DNA of 64,000 nt, taken from the NCBI GenBank assembly GCA_023678885.1, contig CM043013.1:1-64000 (forward strand), given 5' to 3'. Source of the DNA: Pogostemon cablin. Lineage: Eukaryota > Streptophyta > Magnoliopsida > Lamiales > Lamiaceae. Numbering within the stretch: position 1 is the first letter of the stretch; each line of letters starts with the position of its first letter. A program made the position numbers and the translations under genes. Below the pieces are notes generated by a model. That model ran no database searches, had not been told where the DNA came from, and saw only the letters and a list, made by a program, of their open reading frames with translations. This document shows positions 34,475-46,194 of this stretch, piece by piece.

Positions 34475-37350
34475 TTTGCCGATACAAAAACAACCTACAG
34501 TGGAAGCCCGTCGATTTGATTTCCAGAATTATTTTCTTGAGAAATCTTTCATGAAAAGACCGTTCCACTTCAAATCCTGAAAAAATAACACTTCAAAAAA
34601 ACACTTGAAATAGATATCATAACGTGCAAATGAGAGAGAGAAGGAACTGGGTGATATCACATATTCAGTCTCATAAGCAAGTGAAACCTCAAAATCTATG
34701 TTGTGAACAACAGATATGAACATCTGCAGTAAAGAGAAGCAGTTGTAGTTGATATATACATAGGCAGCAAATTTTCCTTCATTTTCATAGTTTGTTTGTC
34801 CAACTCCTTTCTTCTAAGAAATTCCTAAAGCATATCCTATAAAAGAAAACATGTAATCAAATTCATACAAAATATATGAGAGCAAAATTTTCAGTTAGAC
34901 AAATTTCAGTTAGTTGTGGGAGTTATTAGCTATAAGAGAGCAAAATTTTGGTGGTAAACTAAAATTTGGAAAGAAAAAAAAATAGTTGGCTAAAAAAAAT
35001 CACTAATTCCCATTCAATAACTAAATAATGCATCAAACACATTCAGAAATCAAATTATGCCTTTTTTTTCCTATAAGAAATTGAAAAACGAACGGCAAAT
35101 GGATAAGAGGAGACAAAATAATAATTTTTTTTTAAAAAAAAATAAGAATGTAACAAACCATCAGCTTTCTCACCATTGCAGAGTCCCAAGAAAGAATAAT
35201 TCCCTACATTTGCAATTATCCTTGATATAAAAGATTGAGATTGTTACCATCCTTTCATAGTCATAATGTTATTCCCAATATTCCATGAAAAACAATTCCA
35301 TCTTTTCAAATTCAGTTTACCAACTGAGTAAGATTAAAGTTCAATTGAAAAGTAATCTTAATCCGTGTATAAAACTGTTTAAAAAACAAACACAAAAAAT
35401 GCAAATGAAACTCAATATTAATGTTTTGAGGCCGAAGATTATACGTATCTGCATTAAGAAATTTTTGATGAAGCATGTGATCATAATTTGTTAACTATAA
35501 TTAAATCAAATTGTAGAATGCGCTGCACATGAGTGAAGGGGTTAAAAAAAAAGGCCATCAAATAAACAAAAATGTTTCACCTGTTATGAGTATGCTTGTA
35601 ATATATTCTTAAGATTGCTTCTCATTCGTATAGCATGATACAAATGTGCTTTGGAAAGAGGTAACAAACAATGTGAAACATCATTGAAATTTCACATGAG
35701 AAGCCAACTATTAACACTCCTCATACATGTTATATATTTTTCAGCATAATCACATTGCAAAAAATATGTATTTTTACATGCGTGGTCGAATAAAAGAGGC
35801 AATTTAAATGAACATAACTCCTCAAAACACATAGTCCAAGTGATTTCTGAGACGTTAATTTAAACAAAATATATACCTAAATAAACAATCCAGTTTAAAG
35901 CGACAGGTGACAAATCAAAATCCAATATTAAAAAAAATAAAAAATGGAAGAAACCAAATTTACCAACTGGCCCTCAAGATCGAGACTCATGAAATGCAAT
36001 TCCTCCAAAAATATGTATTAGACAAATTTTCAGAAAGTGCTTTCCAGACACCAAAGTGATGCCAATATTTATTTGCATAAAAAAAAATCCAGAAAGAGGT
36101 CCACATTTCATGTTCAGCTAAAAAATTCATATTTTACAACCAATTCATTAAACACTGAGGAATGACATTGTTCATCAATATACACAAAACTTAAAAACAT
36201 GTTCTGAATGTGAAATATGTACATCAAGATAGCTATAAAAGGAGCTATTCGAATACATAAATGAATACTGTAAATAATGAGTGGGACGTTAGGGAGTAAA
36301 AGTGTGGAAAGAAACAAAATTCAAATGAGTTGAATACCCCAAGTACACCAATCTGAAATACTAAGTATACTATCATGATGGAATACCCTACAGTAAGATT
36401 TTGACTAAGAACATGAAAGTAAAATATTTCTACTGTGGGTCAAAATAGTAGAGAAGTGTATAAGTCAATATACATCCCCCACGTAGTCAAATAAATACAC
36501 AAAAAAAAAATGTTGCTATGTTTGAATATCAATTTCCTAGTATCAACAGGATTGAAAAATGGGAGGAAAATGAATTATTGTCTATTGGAAAAGTAAAGTA
36601 AGAAAAATTATTTCCAAGTGTAAAGGGGCATCAGATGCAAAAAAGTAATCAAATAACTTGCTAACAAAATATAAAGAATCTGGTTTATCCTGAATAGCTA
36701 TTTTAGTGATGCCAAGCTTATCAGCTGGCATAGTTCATCTCAAAATAAGCTGCTTGTGCACAACACCTGATCTCTTGCTTTAAGCACAAGTCTAGCTGCA
36801 TTTCTACTACCTTCCACAGACTAAATCATTTTCATTTTTCATTACTTTCTCTAAATTTAACACACGCACATACACATATACAAAGACACATATGTATCAA
36901 CCTATCATAGTAAGTGATACATGCTAGTCAAGTTTTATATCAATACTAAGAATATAAAACACTTATCCGATCAAATTGCAGCCATGGTGAAGACATTGTC
37001 ACTTTTCAGTGCTTTTAATTTTTTCCAGAAACACACTCAGGAGTTATTAGTTATTAGTATTGAAAGGCTTAAATTGGATTTGCAGATAAAAATGGAATAG
37101 AGAGCCACAATGCCACATGGCTCTCATTATTTAGCAGTTTCATGTTTTAATGACAAAAATAACAAAATAAATTTGTTTTTATATATGTATGTATAGGTAT
37201 GTAATAGGCAGAGGCACCCAAAACCGAAGCTTGGACCATACTGGAAAAGGCAGCCATTGCTGCACTTCTTCCACAAAAGGCCTACTACTGTGTAAAAACA
37301 TTTTTTCGCGTTATATGGAAGGCTTAATGAATATGGTAAAATATACTTAC
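34475..37350. other. AT-rich unassigned stretch
   Basis: No open frame with recognisable features on either strand. It could be intronic sequence of the remnant at 37351-39091, but that is conjecture. Confidence 0.4.
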
Positions 37351-37434
37351 AGTTTCAAGCACTACTGCAGGGGAATAAGCATGCTTTTCACGCAACACCT
37401 CCTGAAACTCTTGTGTGTTAAGTTGCTCATCCAT
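37351..37434 (-). other. Possible exon, unrecognised
   Basis: The minus strand from ATG at 37434 reads MDEQLNTQEFQEVLREKHAY and runs to a GTAAGT donor at 37350-37345. The composition looks coding, and it lies in the same orientation as the ABCC exon 1.2 kb upstream. I do not recognise the protein; it may be chance. Confidence 0.25.
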
Positions 37435-38603
37435 AGTGATCCAATCTTCTTCCAGTCATACATAATAGTTGACCTAACTTTCTTAATTACAAAGCCATTA
37501 AACAATATCACCTATACAATTTCAATATCATTTTTAGTTACACTTTAATTCAACTAATAATAAAAAAATTATAAAGTGCAAAATTGTAACCAAAATTACA
37601 GCATTGGATTCTTGTAGCTTAGAAAGAGTTGTTTATCAAGTATAATAGATGCCCAGAAATTAGTACAATAAGAGAGTAATATTAGACATCATTGTAAAAC
37701 CAATATGCAAAAAACAACAATGGAGTTATCTTAAACATATCATTAGTTTATTGGCCTGAATAAGGAAAACTAACTTGTTCACCGTTAAAGCAAATGAACT
37801 ATCTTTGCATCCATTTTATACCTTGTCTTAGTTAAACTTTTTAGTAATATTAATTCATCAATATTTAAATTATATAAAAAAGAGTCTAGTAAATACATAT
37901 CCAATATCCTAAGAGTTGAGCAAATTATTATTCTCAAATTTGCAGAATTTTGATGGATTTAGATTCCTAAAGTTGAAGAATGATATCGAATAGTCATCGG
38001 CCAATGGGGATATTGATTCTTTCAAACAAAAGCAAACAACAATAACAATAATAGGGATTCATGACAGAAAAATAATAATGCTTTCTTAATAAAATAAATG
38101 AGTAGACTCCATTACTTATACATCTTTATCAATTTTCTTAAAGAAATGCAATAAAACTTAGTATAGAATGCATCCATTTTAATTAGTGCTCTGCATTCGT
38201 CATCTCAAACGAATGCACAGTCCATCAAATGTATAATTTTAAAATACACTCAAATAATCATCATACTAAATATCAGGGTACCCGATGACGCAAGGAAAAT
38301 CTATGTTCAAATCGAATAAAATACCTAAATCAATTAACAAAAGATTATGCACAGTGCACGCAAAGAGCAGCCGATTACGATAGAACTCGGAAATCTAAAG
38401 AAAATAAAACAAAAGTATTAGATAGAACTCATAATATGAAAATACAATATAAATAAAACTCCCCGTGGTGTCAAAGGATTTTGATCCTGGTTTTGAAGAG
38501 ATGATTTGAAAAAAAGATTTCAATTGCTGTATACTGTATGCATTTTAGTTGAAAATACACATTAAGGTTGTGTGTGTGAGAGATAAGAAGCAGAGGTCCA
38601 TAC

Positions 38604-38764
38604 CTGACCATCATAAAGCAGCAGATCAATGATGGTATTTAATCGATGAGCAATTATTAGCATAGCGCATGACTTGAACTCTTCAAGAATAGTCTTTTCG
38701 ATAAGAGCATCAGTTCTAACGATGTCGACAGAGGAGGGTGAAGCAGCGCCACAATGGCAGTAGC
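38604..38764 (-). pseudogene. Orphan exon of an ABCC (MRP-type) transporter
   Basis: The minus strand encodes VRTDALIEKTILEEF, then SCAMLIIAHRLNTIID and LLLYDGQ. This is the segment just after Walker B in the second nucleotide-binding domain of plant ABCC transporters, including the H-loop His (AHR). It is bounded by a plausible acceptor (TTCTCAG, ending 38765) and donor (GTATGG, starting 38603). Upstream, the expected LVLDEATA is replaced by an out-of-register ATTTTGATTCTCAGGCTACTG, so the Walker B Asp-Glu are lost. No other ABCC exon was found within several kb. ABCC proteins pump glutathione and other conjugates, usually at the vacuole membrane; this fragment cannot. A captured or stranded gene piece is the likeliest reading. 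Confidence 0.75.
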
Positions 38765-38873
38765 CTGAGAATCAAAATCTCGTCATCCCCTGCCAATGGA
38801 ATTCGAAAAAGAAATAGTTCATCAACCTGACCTGACCTTTGATCGCAAACTTTCATCCCCTAAGCTAAATTAC

Positions 38874-39091
38874 CAAACAAAAGAGGAAGACGAAGTTGAA
38901 AAAGCAACAACCCGGGGTCCAAAATGCCAGAATTTACTGAAATTTCTCCCATGATTGGGAAAGGAAAATGACACAAACGGCAAAACACAGCGGCGCAATA
39001 GAGGTTCTAAAGAAGGGAATTGAGGGGAAGAACAGGAGAGAAATGAGGCGAAAGTTGCCATTGACAACCAATCACCGCCTCGCAATTCCAT
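38874..39091 (-). CDS. Possible first exon, plastid-transit-like peptide
   Basis: The minus-strand ATG at 39091 (or the in-frame MATFASF, 30 nt later) opens 70 codons rich in Ser, Phe, Arg and Pro and poor in acidic residues, as in organelle transit peptides. The stop comes right at TTTG|GTAATTT, which could instead be a splice donor at 38873. It lies about 110 bp upstream of the ABCC exon in the same orientation. I do not recognise the protein; a chimeric or decayed gene is possible. Confidence 0.3.
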
Positions 39092-39279
39092 AGAGGAAGG
39101 AGACGATGAATACAGGGTGAAGAGAAACTTGCAATGGAACCGCGATTTGAAACCCCATCGCGATACAGAAGATTGAGAAATGCATAAAATCGCGATGCAG
39201 AAGAGTGAGAGAATAGAAAAAAATCAGATCAGGAGAGGAAACTATACTGAAATATGTAAAATTCCATCGATAAATCCTT

Positions 39280-40335
39280 GGGTCCGGCCATTAACACCCC
39301 GCTTTCCCCTGTACACACCCCGATATCTAAATGCACCCAAATTAATTCTTTTATTTCTAATTTTTCACTTTATATACCCCATAAAATACAATTTTACCCT
39401 TCTTACTAAATATCTCTTTTTGAGCCATAATCTCCAATCCTCACTTCATAAAATACATTCCATTTCTCATTTCTTAAATATTTCAAGAGAAGAATTATAT
39501 ATATATATATATATGTATTTTAATTTTTAATTTAGAATTAATTGTATTAAATACATGACATTTTTCTTAATTTTTAATTTAATTAAAACTTATTTTTTTA
39601 TATAAAAAATACTTGATCTTTCTATCATTTCTTAATTTAATCAATTAAAAACACATTTTTTTATATTTTCTCAATTTAATAATTAATATGTTTTTTAGAA
39701 ATATATATAATTTAAAAAATTTAGAATATAATCACAAATTATTTATTAAAAAAATTATAACTATCTTACTTAATAAAAATCAAGATACATTAAATATTTA
39801 AAATATAATATATAAATCTACATAATATAAATATTAAAAAAATTATACAACAATTCATAAAAAATTCATTGTGCTTTAAAATTAAAGCAACTCTATTATA
39901 ATAATTATTTTAATTTTGAAATTAATAATTATGCATCGCAACACAGTGTAGTTTAAATAAATTCATAATAATTAAAATAATAATAAATTCTGAAAAAAAA
40001 ATTGAATGTAAGTTTAACCTTTAATTTATTTCATGTAATTGAATTGCATAATGCCTTGATAAAATAATTTTAATGAATTTTTTTTAATATTTATGTTGTA
40101 GTATTTTAAATATTCTTTATTTAATGAGTCTTAATTTTTATTAATTAAAATAGTTATATATTTTATTCATAAAAAATTGTGATTAATTAAAGAATATAAG
40201 TTAATTCTTTAATTTATTATTATATGGAGTATAATATATATGTAAGGTTAAACTTGTCTTTTTGTATAGGGTAACTTAGTCCATATTAATATTGGGGTGT
40301 GTACAGTGAAATCGGGGGTGTTAATAGCCGGGGCC
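39280..40335. mobile_element. Non-autonomous Mutator-like element (1056 bp)
   Basis: The left end GGGTCCGGCCATTAACACCC pairs with the right end, whose complement reads GGCCCCGGCTATTAACACCC. The similarity continues through GTACACACCCC about 50 bp in. It is flanked by the exact 9-bp duplication TAAATCCTT (39271-39279 and 40336-40344). A 9-bp duplication with long inverted ends is the Mutator signature. The interior is very AT-rich and encodes nothing. Confidence 0.85.
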
Positions 40336-40443
40336 TAAATCCTTTAACCCAAAAAAAACATGAGAGAAAAATAGGGCGAACAAAATAACGATAATAAAGT
40401 GAGATGAAAACTTCATTCCAAATGCTTGATCAACATTAGGAAG

Positions 40444-41024
40444 TGTTAAGTGTGTGATTAAACTCAAGATTAGTGATGCTGTATGCAAGAAGTATACACA
40501 GCAGCAACATCAATGAGGAAGATCAGCTCAAATCTAGCTAAAAGGTGTCCTGTGCAAAGGTGGGGACCAGGGTATTTCGTGGCTGTTGTACACGTGTCAT
40601 ATATGCGTGAAATGGAAGGTTCTACACATGGATGTGTAGCTTGTCACGCAGGGTGTGTGATGGAGTCAGTTGCAAACTGAAAGATTCTTTTTAACTGCTC
40701 AGGAATCCAGCTGGAAGTTAGTTACACGCAGTGGTCCTGTAACTTTTCTGAACTTGCATGGTGTGTATAAAATGGTGAAATCCATGCGTGAATCAGTTGT
40801 AATTTGTTCATACTTGTCAAAGCAATAAAAGATCTCTCTCTGAAAGTGGACGTAGGCTTGGTTAATAAGCCGAACCACTATACATCTACTGTTCAGTTGA
40901 TTCAACACAAACACACACATACTTCAACGTTTTTGCTTGATTCTTCTTTGCACAACTATGTTGTTGATTGTGAATTCTTAGAGTGATTAGTTAGATTACT
41001 CGGTTTAGATCTTTATCCCTGTCA
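40444..41024 (+). mobile_element. Ty1/copia LTR (about 581 bp)
   Basis: It starts TGTTAAGTGTGTGATTAAAC and ends CTGTCA, 3 nt before a primer-binding site. Only this 5' LTR remains, because the element is cut at about 41830. The first base is judged from the TG and is approximate. Confidence 0.65.
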
Positions 41025-41027
41025 AAG

Positions 41028-41045
41028 TGGCGCCGTCTGTGGGAA
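41028..41045 (+). promoter_or_regulatory. Primer-binding site of the copia element
   Basis: TGGCGCCGTCTGTGGGAA, directly after the LTR. The primer tRNA was not assigned. Confidence 0.6.
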
Positions 41046-41108
41046 CTGAGGCCACAGATCAGCAATCAACAGGAGGAATCAAGAAGCAGTTAGAAGGAGG
41101 TTGACATT

Positions 41109-41830
41109 ATGGTAGCAACCAAGTTTGACATTGAGAAGTTTTCAGAGAAATCTGACTTTGGTCTATGGAAGATCAAGATGAGAGCCATCTTGATACAGCA
41201 AGGACTTGCAGATGCCATCAAGGAGAAGCCTCCAACTGCTGAAGCAACTGCACAATCAGCCATAGAAGCCACTGCAGAAGCTGATATGCAAGAAAGAGCA
41301 TTGAGTGCTATCGTGTTATGTCTTGGTGATAAGGCTTTGAGAGAAGTGCAGAAGGAGACATCTGTAAGGGCAGTATAGAAGAAGCTTGAAGATCTATACA
41401 TGGTAAAATCACTTGCTAACCGTTTATATCTAAAGTAAATGTTTTATTCATTCAAGATGGATGATGATAGATCAGTTTTAGTGCAACTTGATGAGTTCAA
41501 TAAGATATTAGATGATCTGGAAAATGTTAATGCTAATATTGAAACAGAAGATAAGGCCTCAAAATTATTGTCAGCTCTTCCGAAGTCGTTTGAGAGTTTC
41601 AAGGATACACTCTTGTTTGGAAATAGAGAAACTATAAGTCTTGAGGAGGTTGAAATAGCTCTGAAGACAAAGGAGTTTCAGAAGGTTTCTGATGGTCATG
41701 GAGCATCAGGAGAGGGCTTGATGGCTAAGAGAAATTATCATGGCAAGAAGAACAACAAGAAAAGCAACTTTGACTCAAAGAAACAAGCAAATAAGGCTGA
41801 TCAATCTAGCTCAGAAAGGCAACTTTGGTC
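41109..41830 (+). pseudogene. Ty1/copia Gag, truncated
   Basis: One frame with two in-frame stops. The start is MVATKFDIEKFSEKSDFGLW, followed by KMRAILIQQGLADAI and ERALSAIVLCLGDKALREV. TAG at 41376 stands where AVWKKLE is usual, and a TAA lies before MFYSFKM. The frame then continues with LLSALPKSFESFKDTLL and a Lys/Asn-rich tail. It belongs to the copia Gag (UBN2) fold. The sequence diverges at about 41830, just where the CCHC knuckle should start (RQLWSC), so knuckle, protease, integrase and RT are all missing. Confidence 0.85.
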
Positions 41831-41879
41831 GTGCCTTGTATTTAGGCTTTGGTGTTGACCGAAGACTTTTCAAAAGGGG

Positions 41880-42350
41880 TCAACAAATTAAAATCATCTA
41901 AAAAATCATTAAAATATTTTTTTTAATTAATTAGATTACTCTTTATAATTAATTGAATAACTCTTTGAAATTAATTAAATTGTATGCAATCTATATGTCG
42001 TTAGATTACTCTATAAAAATAATTAGGTTACTCTTTGAAATTAATGATTACTTTTTGAATTTAATTGGAGCACTATTTGAAATTAATCAAATTGGATGTA
42101 ATCTATAAAAAAAATTAGTTCACTCTATAAAAATAATTAGGTTACTAATTTAAATTAAGTGGATTACTCTTTATAATGAATTGAATTACTCTTTAATTTG
42201 ATATTTTAATTTTCTAAAAGTAAATTTTTTTTATAATGAATTAATTATATTACTCTTTATAATAAATTGAATTACTCTTTATAATGAATTAGATTACTTT
42301 ATAAAAATAATTAGATTATTTTTTAAAAAATTAATTAGATTACTTTTTGG
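41880..42350. repeat. Degenerate TTAGATTACTCTTTATAA repeat array
   Basis: About 18 irregular copies of a roughly 22-27 bp unit resembling TTAGATTACTCTTTATAAT, with units ATTGAATTACTCTTTGAAA interleaved. The period is variable and there are no genes. It begins where the copia gag breaks off. Confidence 0.7.
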
Positions 42351-42582
42351 CTCAGATAGAAGGTGTGTGTAAAAAGAAAACAAAAAACACATTATCACCT
42401 TCTTAATTAATTGAAATCTATACTTTAGGAACAGTTCCTGCCACATTCCCAATAACAAAAAAAGTAAATAAAATAAAAACCTTTCGCCACACACAAACAC
42501 AATGTCTGCCACAACTTTCTCTCTCCCCTGCGCACACACAACAAACCACCATACCCTTTGACCCATCTTATCCCATCTCTTA

Positions 42583-43794
42583 GGGTCCGTTTACTTTTAT
42601 TGTTAGGATTAGGGATACTAAATCTTGAGTGAAGGTTAAGGGTAGGTTGAGTTAAAACTAACCACTCTGGTAAAGGTTATCAAAGTTGTTTACTTTAAAG
42701 GTTTATTTATAAGAATTTTACTATAATATCCTTGTGTAAGTATATTAAATTAAATATATAATTTTATTTTATTTTCTGTGAGTTCTTGAACTTGAACAGC
42801 TTCAGTTCTTGAAGAGCCAAAGAAGCTCCACATTCAATTCCTGGTTCGTTTCAAAACTTTTACAATCTTAACCACATTTTTAATTTAGAAACAAAAATTT
42901 AAGAGATCTCCAAGAATTAAGACAGAGATTTAAAAGCCATCAATTGGAAGATTCTTGCCAAGAAATAAAGACGAAAATTTCCAAACCCATCTCCAACACT
43001 TTTCCAATCTTAACCACATTTTTAATTTAGAAACAAAAATTTAAGAGATTTCCAAGAATTAAGACAGATTTAAAAACCATCAATTGGAAGATTTTTGCCA
43101 TCAATTGGAAGATTCTTGCCAAGAAATAAGACGAAAATTTCCAAATCCAGGCACAATCCATTCATTGCTCATTCTGAATAAAGCTACAGTTCCCACGCAC
43201 ACCCAATATCTCCGAGATCTGGCACGCTAGAGTTGAACTTGACCGGCTTCCTTTTCACCTTCTTCCCGCCGCCGACCACTAAATCGTACCTCTTTGGCCA
43301 AGTGCACTCTAAATCTCACCGTTGACCCTTTCGAGACTGCGCCAAACGCCGCCCCCACAGCACGGCGCCGGCCTCGACGAGATTTCTCCGGTGAGCCATC
43401 TTCTTGTTGCCCCTGGTAGAACTCTGGCAGCGTGTAGTTGGCCGATGGGAAGTCTGCTGGAATCGTTGAGGTAGAAGTAGAAAGTGATGTTAATGGCAGC
43501 GTAATTGACGCCTTAATTTCTTCTTCTCCACACCTTCGATTAGAGAGGATTTAATTTGATTGGATTTTAATTTTAAAACTAAAGGGCAAAAATATAATTT
43601 TGGTGGTTTAACCCGAGGGATTATTTCTAACCCTCCACGTTTTGAGGGTTACGCTAGCCTCCACTGGAACGATATTGAGCCCGGGCCGACAAAGCCCGTG
43701 GGTTATCCCTCTTCCCTCAACCTTCAAAGTAAACAATCTTTAACTAGGGTTGAATAAGGGATAACCCTCGTTAACCCTCGAAGTAAACGGACCC
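42583..43794. mobile_element. PIF/Harbinger-like element carrying a GC-rich insert (1212 bp)
   Basis: The ends GGGTCCGTTTACTT and AAGTAAACGGACCC are perfect 14-bp inverted repeats flanked by the 3-bp duplication TTA (42580-42582, 43795-43797), the PIF/Harbinger pattern. No transposase is present. The middle is duplicated (AAATTTAAGAGAT...AATTGGAAGATT at 42890-42965 and 43030-43110). It also contains a GC-rich block at 43200-43500 unlike its surroundings. That block has no stop-free frame I recognise. Confidence 0.8.
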
Positions 43795-43797
43795 TTA

Positions 43798-44652
43798 AAA
43801 TTTACAGTATAATGAATAATAAAACAACAACTCCATTAACTCCCTAATTTTTACCATCTCTAGAAATAGATTATTAACCTCAAAGAAATGATCACAAAAA
43901 GAAAATGAATTATTGGTAAGACTAGAAAGAAAAAAATCGAGAACATAAAATTCCATAAAAGTTGTTGAAATCTTGTGAAGACAAAGACCCCGTTTTAATC
44001 TTGTTAAAAAAATAATACTCTTATTAATTAAAGTGTAGATTATTTTAAATAAAATATTTAGTATTTTTGAACACTTTATGTATCATGTGCAATTAAGAGA
44101 TTAATTCTAAATCATCAAATAATTTTAAATTTAAATAATTATATTAATTTAATTTAAATTAACAATAAATTTTTATTTAATTATTTTTTCTGTAGAACAG
44201 TGTACACGTTGGCAGAGGCACCACCACCGTTGGCGCCTCGGCCTATTATGTTAACACTCCCTCAAATGGCCATGTATCATTAATAAAATTTTTAAACAAC
44301 AATAGTTTTATAAATTATCTAGATTTATTGTAGTGTGATTTAGGATCCGGTTTCATGAAATATTCATGGGACCGATTCCACCTTAGTAGTACTCATGAGA
44401 CGGATCATATTTAATCCAATTAAGTATATTATAAATTAGATTTAATAAAAAAAATTATAAAAAAAGGCGGGCTTGTTTGGGAGAATTAAATTAAAAGAAT
44501 AGTTAACGTTATTCCTGAGAAGAATTACGAAGGGCGGATGTTGGGTCTGGTTGAAGACCACCTATCAAACTACAGCCAAATTCTTCCGTCCACAAATTGG
44601 AAACCTCTATTTCAAATCTGAGTATTTTTCAATTTTAATAAATATTATTATA
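43798..44652. other. AT-rich unassigned stretch
   Basis: No gene. A GAGACGGATCAT string at 44398 resembles the GAGACGGAC repeat at 24959. Confidence 0.5.
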
Positions 44653-44926
44653 CTCCCTCCGTACTATAGTTATATTCACCGTTACTGTAGATTAAAAAAA
44701 GTTACTTTTTGACCAACTTTATTGACTTTTGAGGGGTATTGTGATATTTTTAAGTAATAAATAAATTATAAAGTATGTTATGTGTGTTAGGTGAGAGTGA
44801 TATTTTTGAAATTAATATAACTTTTGAGGTTGTTGGTTAATATGAAGTTTCCTTTTTTGGGTCGTGAAGATAAGTGTGGAATGGACGAAAACGGAAAGTG
44901 TGAACACAAGTATGGGACAGAGGGAG
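44653..44926. mobile_element. Stowaway MITE (274 bp)
   Basis: Left CTCCCTCCGTACTATAG and right complement CTCCCTCTGTCCCATAC, both flanked by TA. CTCCCTCCGT with a TA target is the standard plant Stowaway (Tc1/mariner) end. Non-coding. Confidence 0.88.
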
Positions 44927-44989
44927 TATTTTTTTTTATTATTAATTATTTAATTATAATAATATTATTTTTAATAATCAATTAGTTGA

Positions 44990-45345
44990 ATATTTTGGTA
45001 TTACTTTATCTTGATCGGATATCACTTTATATTAAAAACGTTATCACTTTTTATTAATTTTACAAATTGTTTATAAAATAATTTAATTAAATGATTATCA
45101 CTTTTTCTTTATCATGTATCACTTTTTAGTAAAAATGTTATCACTTTTATTGTTCCGGCGAATTGTTCATGAAATAATAATAATTCAATTAGACGGATAT
45201 CACTTTTCTTCGATTATGAATAACTTTTTATTAAAAATATTATCACATTTTATTCATTTTTTTTAAAATGTGATTCTTAATTAAAGAAAATTTTATTAAA
45301 AAGTGATTCTTAATTAAAGAAAAGTGATATCCATTTGTAGTCACT
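44990..45345. repeat. TTATCACTTTT dispersed repeat
   Basis: Eight or more (G/A)TATCACTTTT units with ATTAAAAA spacers. It is the reverse complement of the repeat at 24950-25115, including the shared TTTATAAA/CAATTTG spacer. Confidence 0.6.
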
Positions 45346-45369
45346 TGAATTTTATTACCTATTAAAGGA

Positions 45370-46194
45370 AAATATGTGGCAAATTAATACAATAATTATC
45401 AATTAATTATTTATTTATTAAGGGATTTAAATAAATATATTCCGAAAATAAATTAGTGAATAATTGATAATTGGAACAGATCCAATCAAATAAGCTCAAA
45501 CCTGCAGAATTAGGTCAAATCAAGGATCAACCAATCAAACTTTGTTATACATGGAAATGTCCAAGCCCGCAGAATCAGATCAAATTAGTCATTGACCAAT
45601 CAAATTGCGAGTTATTTATTGGGCTTCCTCACCCTTCACCTATATAAGGAGCCCTCCTCCATTCATTCCCGACACACTAAAAAAACATCTGAAGACGCAG
45701 ACGCTTCTGAAGAGATCAAGAATACAAGCAGTGCTCCCTTGAGATCTTCAAGTCAAGAACAGCCTCCGATTAGAGATCAAGGTGCTAAGCCCCTCCGATC
45801 CGGCGTTCTTCCAGTCATCCGCCTCCGATTAGAGATCAAGGTGACAAGCCTCTTCGATCCGGCATTTTTCTAGCCAACCGCCTCCAATTAGAGATAAATG
45901 TGCCAAGCCCCTTCGATCCGGCGTTCTTCTAGCCAACCGCCTCCGATCAGAGATAAATGTGTCAAGCCCCTCCGATCCGGCGTTCTTCCAGCCAACCGCC
46001 TCTGATCAGAGATAAAGGTGTCAAGCCCCTCCGATCCGGTGTTCTTCCAGTCAATGACTTTCTCTACTGAGAGCTCTCCAGTCAACGTTCAATCCGAACA
46101 AAGGCTCCACGCCTCCTGATCAACGTCAAGACTACACATCCGAGTTCTGGCAAGCTTCATCTGAAGATCCGACTCAACACACACGCTGTCAACT
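45370..46194 (+). mobile_element. V/T-family LTR fragment
   Basis: It follows the V and T LTRs: TATATAAGGAGCCCTCCTCC, CTGAAGAGATCAAGAA and GATCCGACTCAAC. It stops at 46194 in mid-leader, where Z LTR sequence begins. Contains the tandem array at 45762-46050. No gene. Confidence 0.8.
45762..46050. repeat. 59-bp tandem repeat, about 5 units, in LTR leader
   Basis: The unit includes CTCCGAT(T/C)AGAGAT, AAGCCCCTCCGATCCGG and CGTTCTTC. Each unit can fold with ATCAGAG pairing to CTCCGAT. The related arrays in T have a 60-bp period. Confidence 0.85.
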
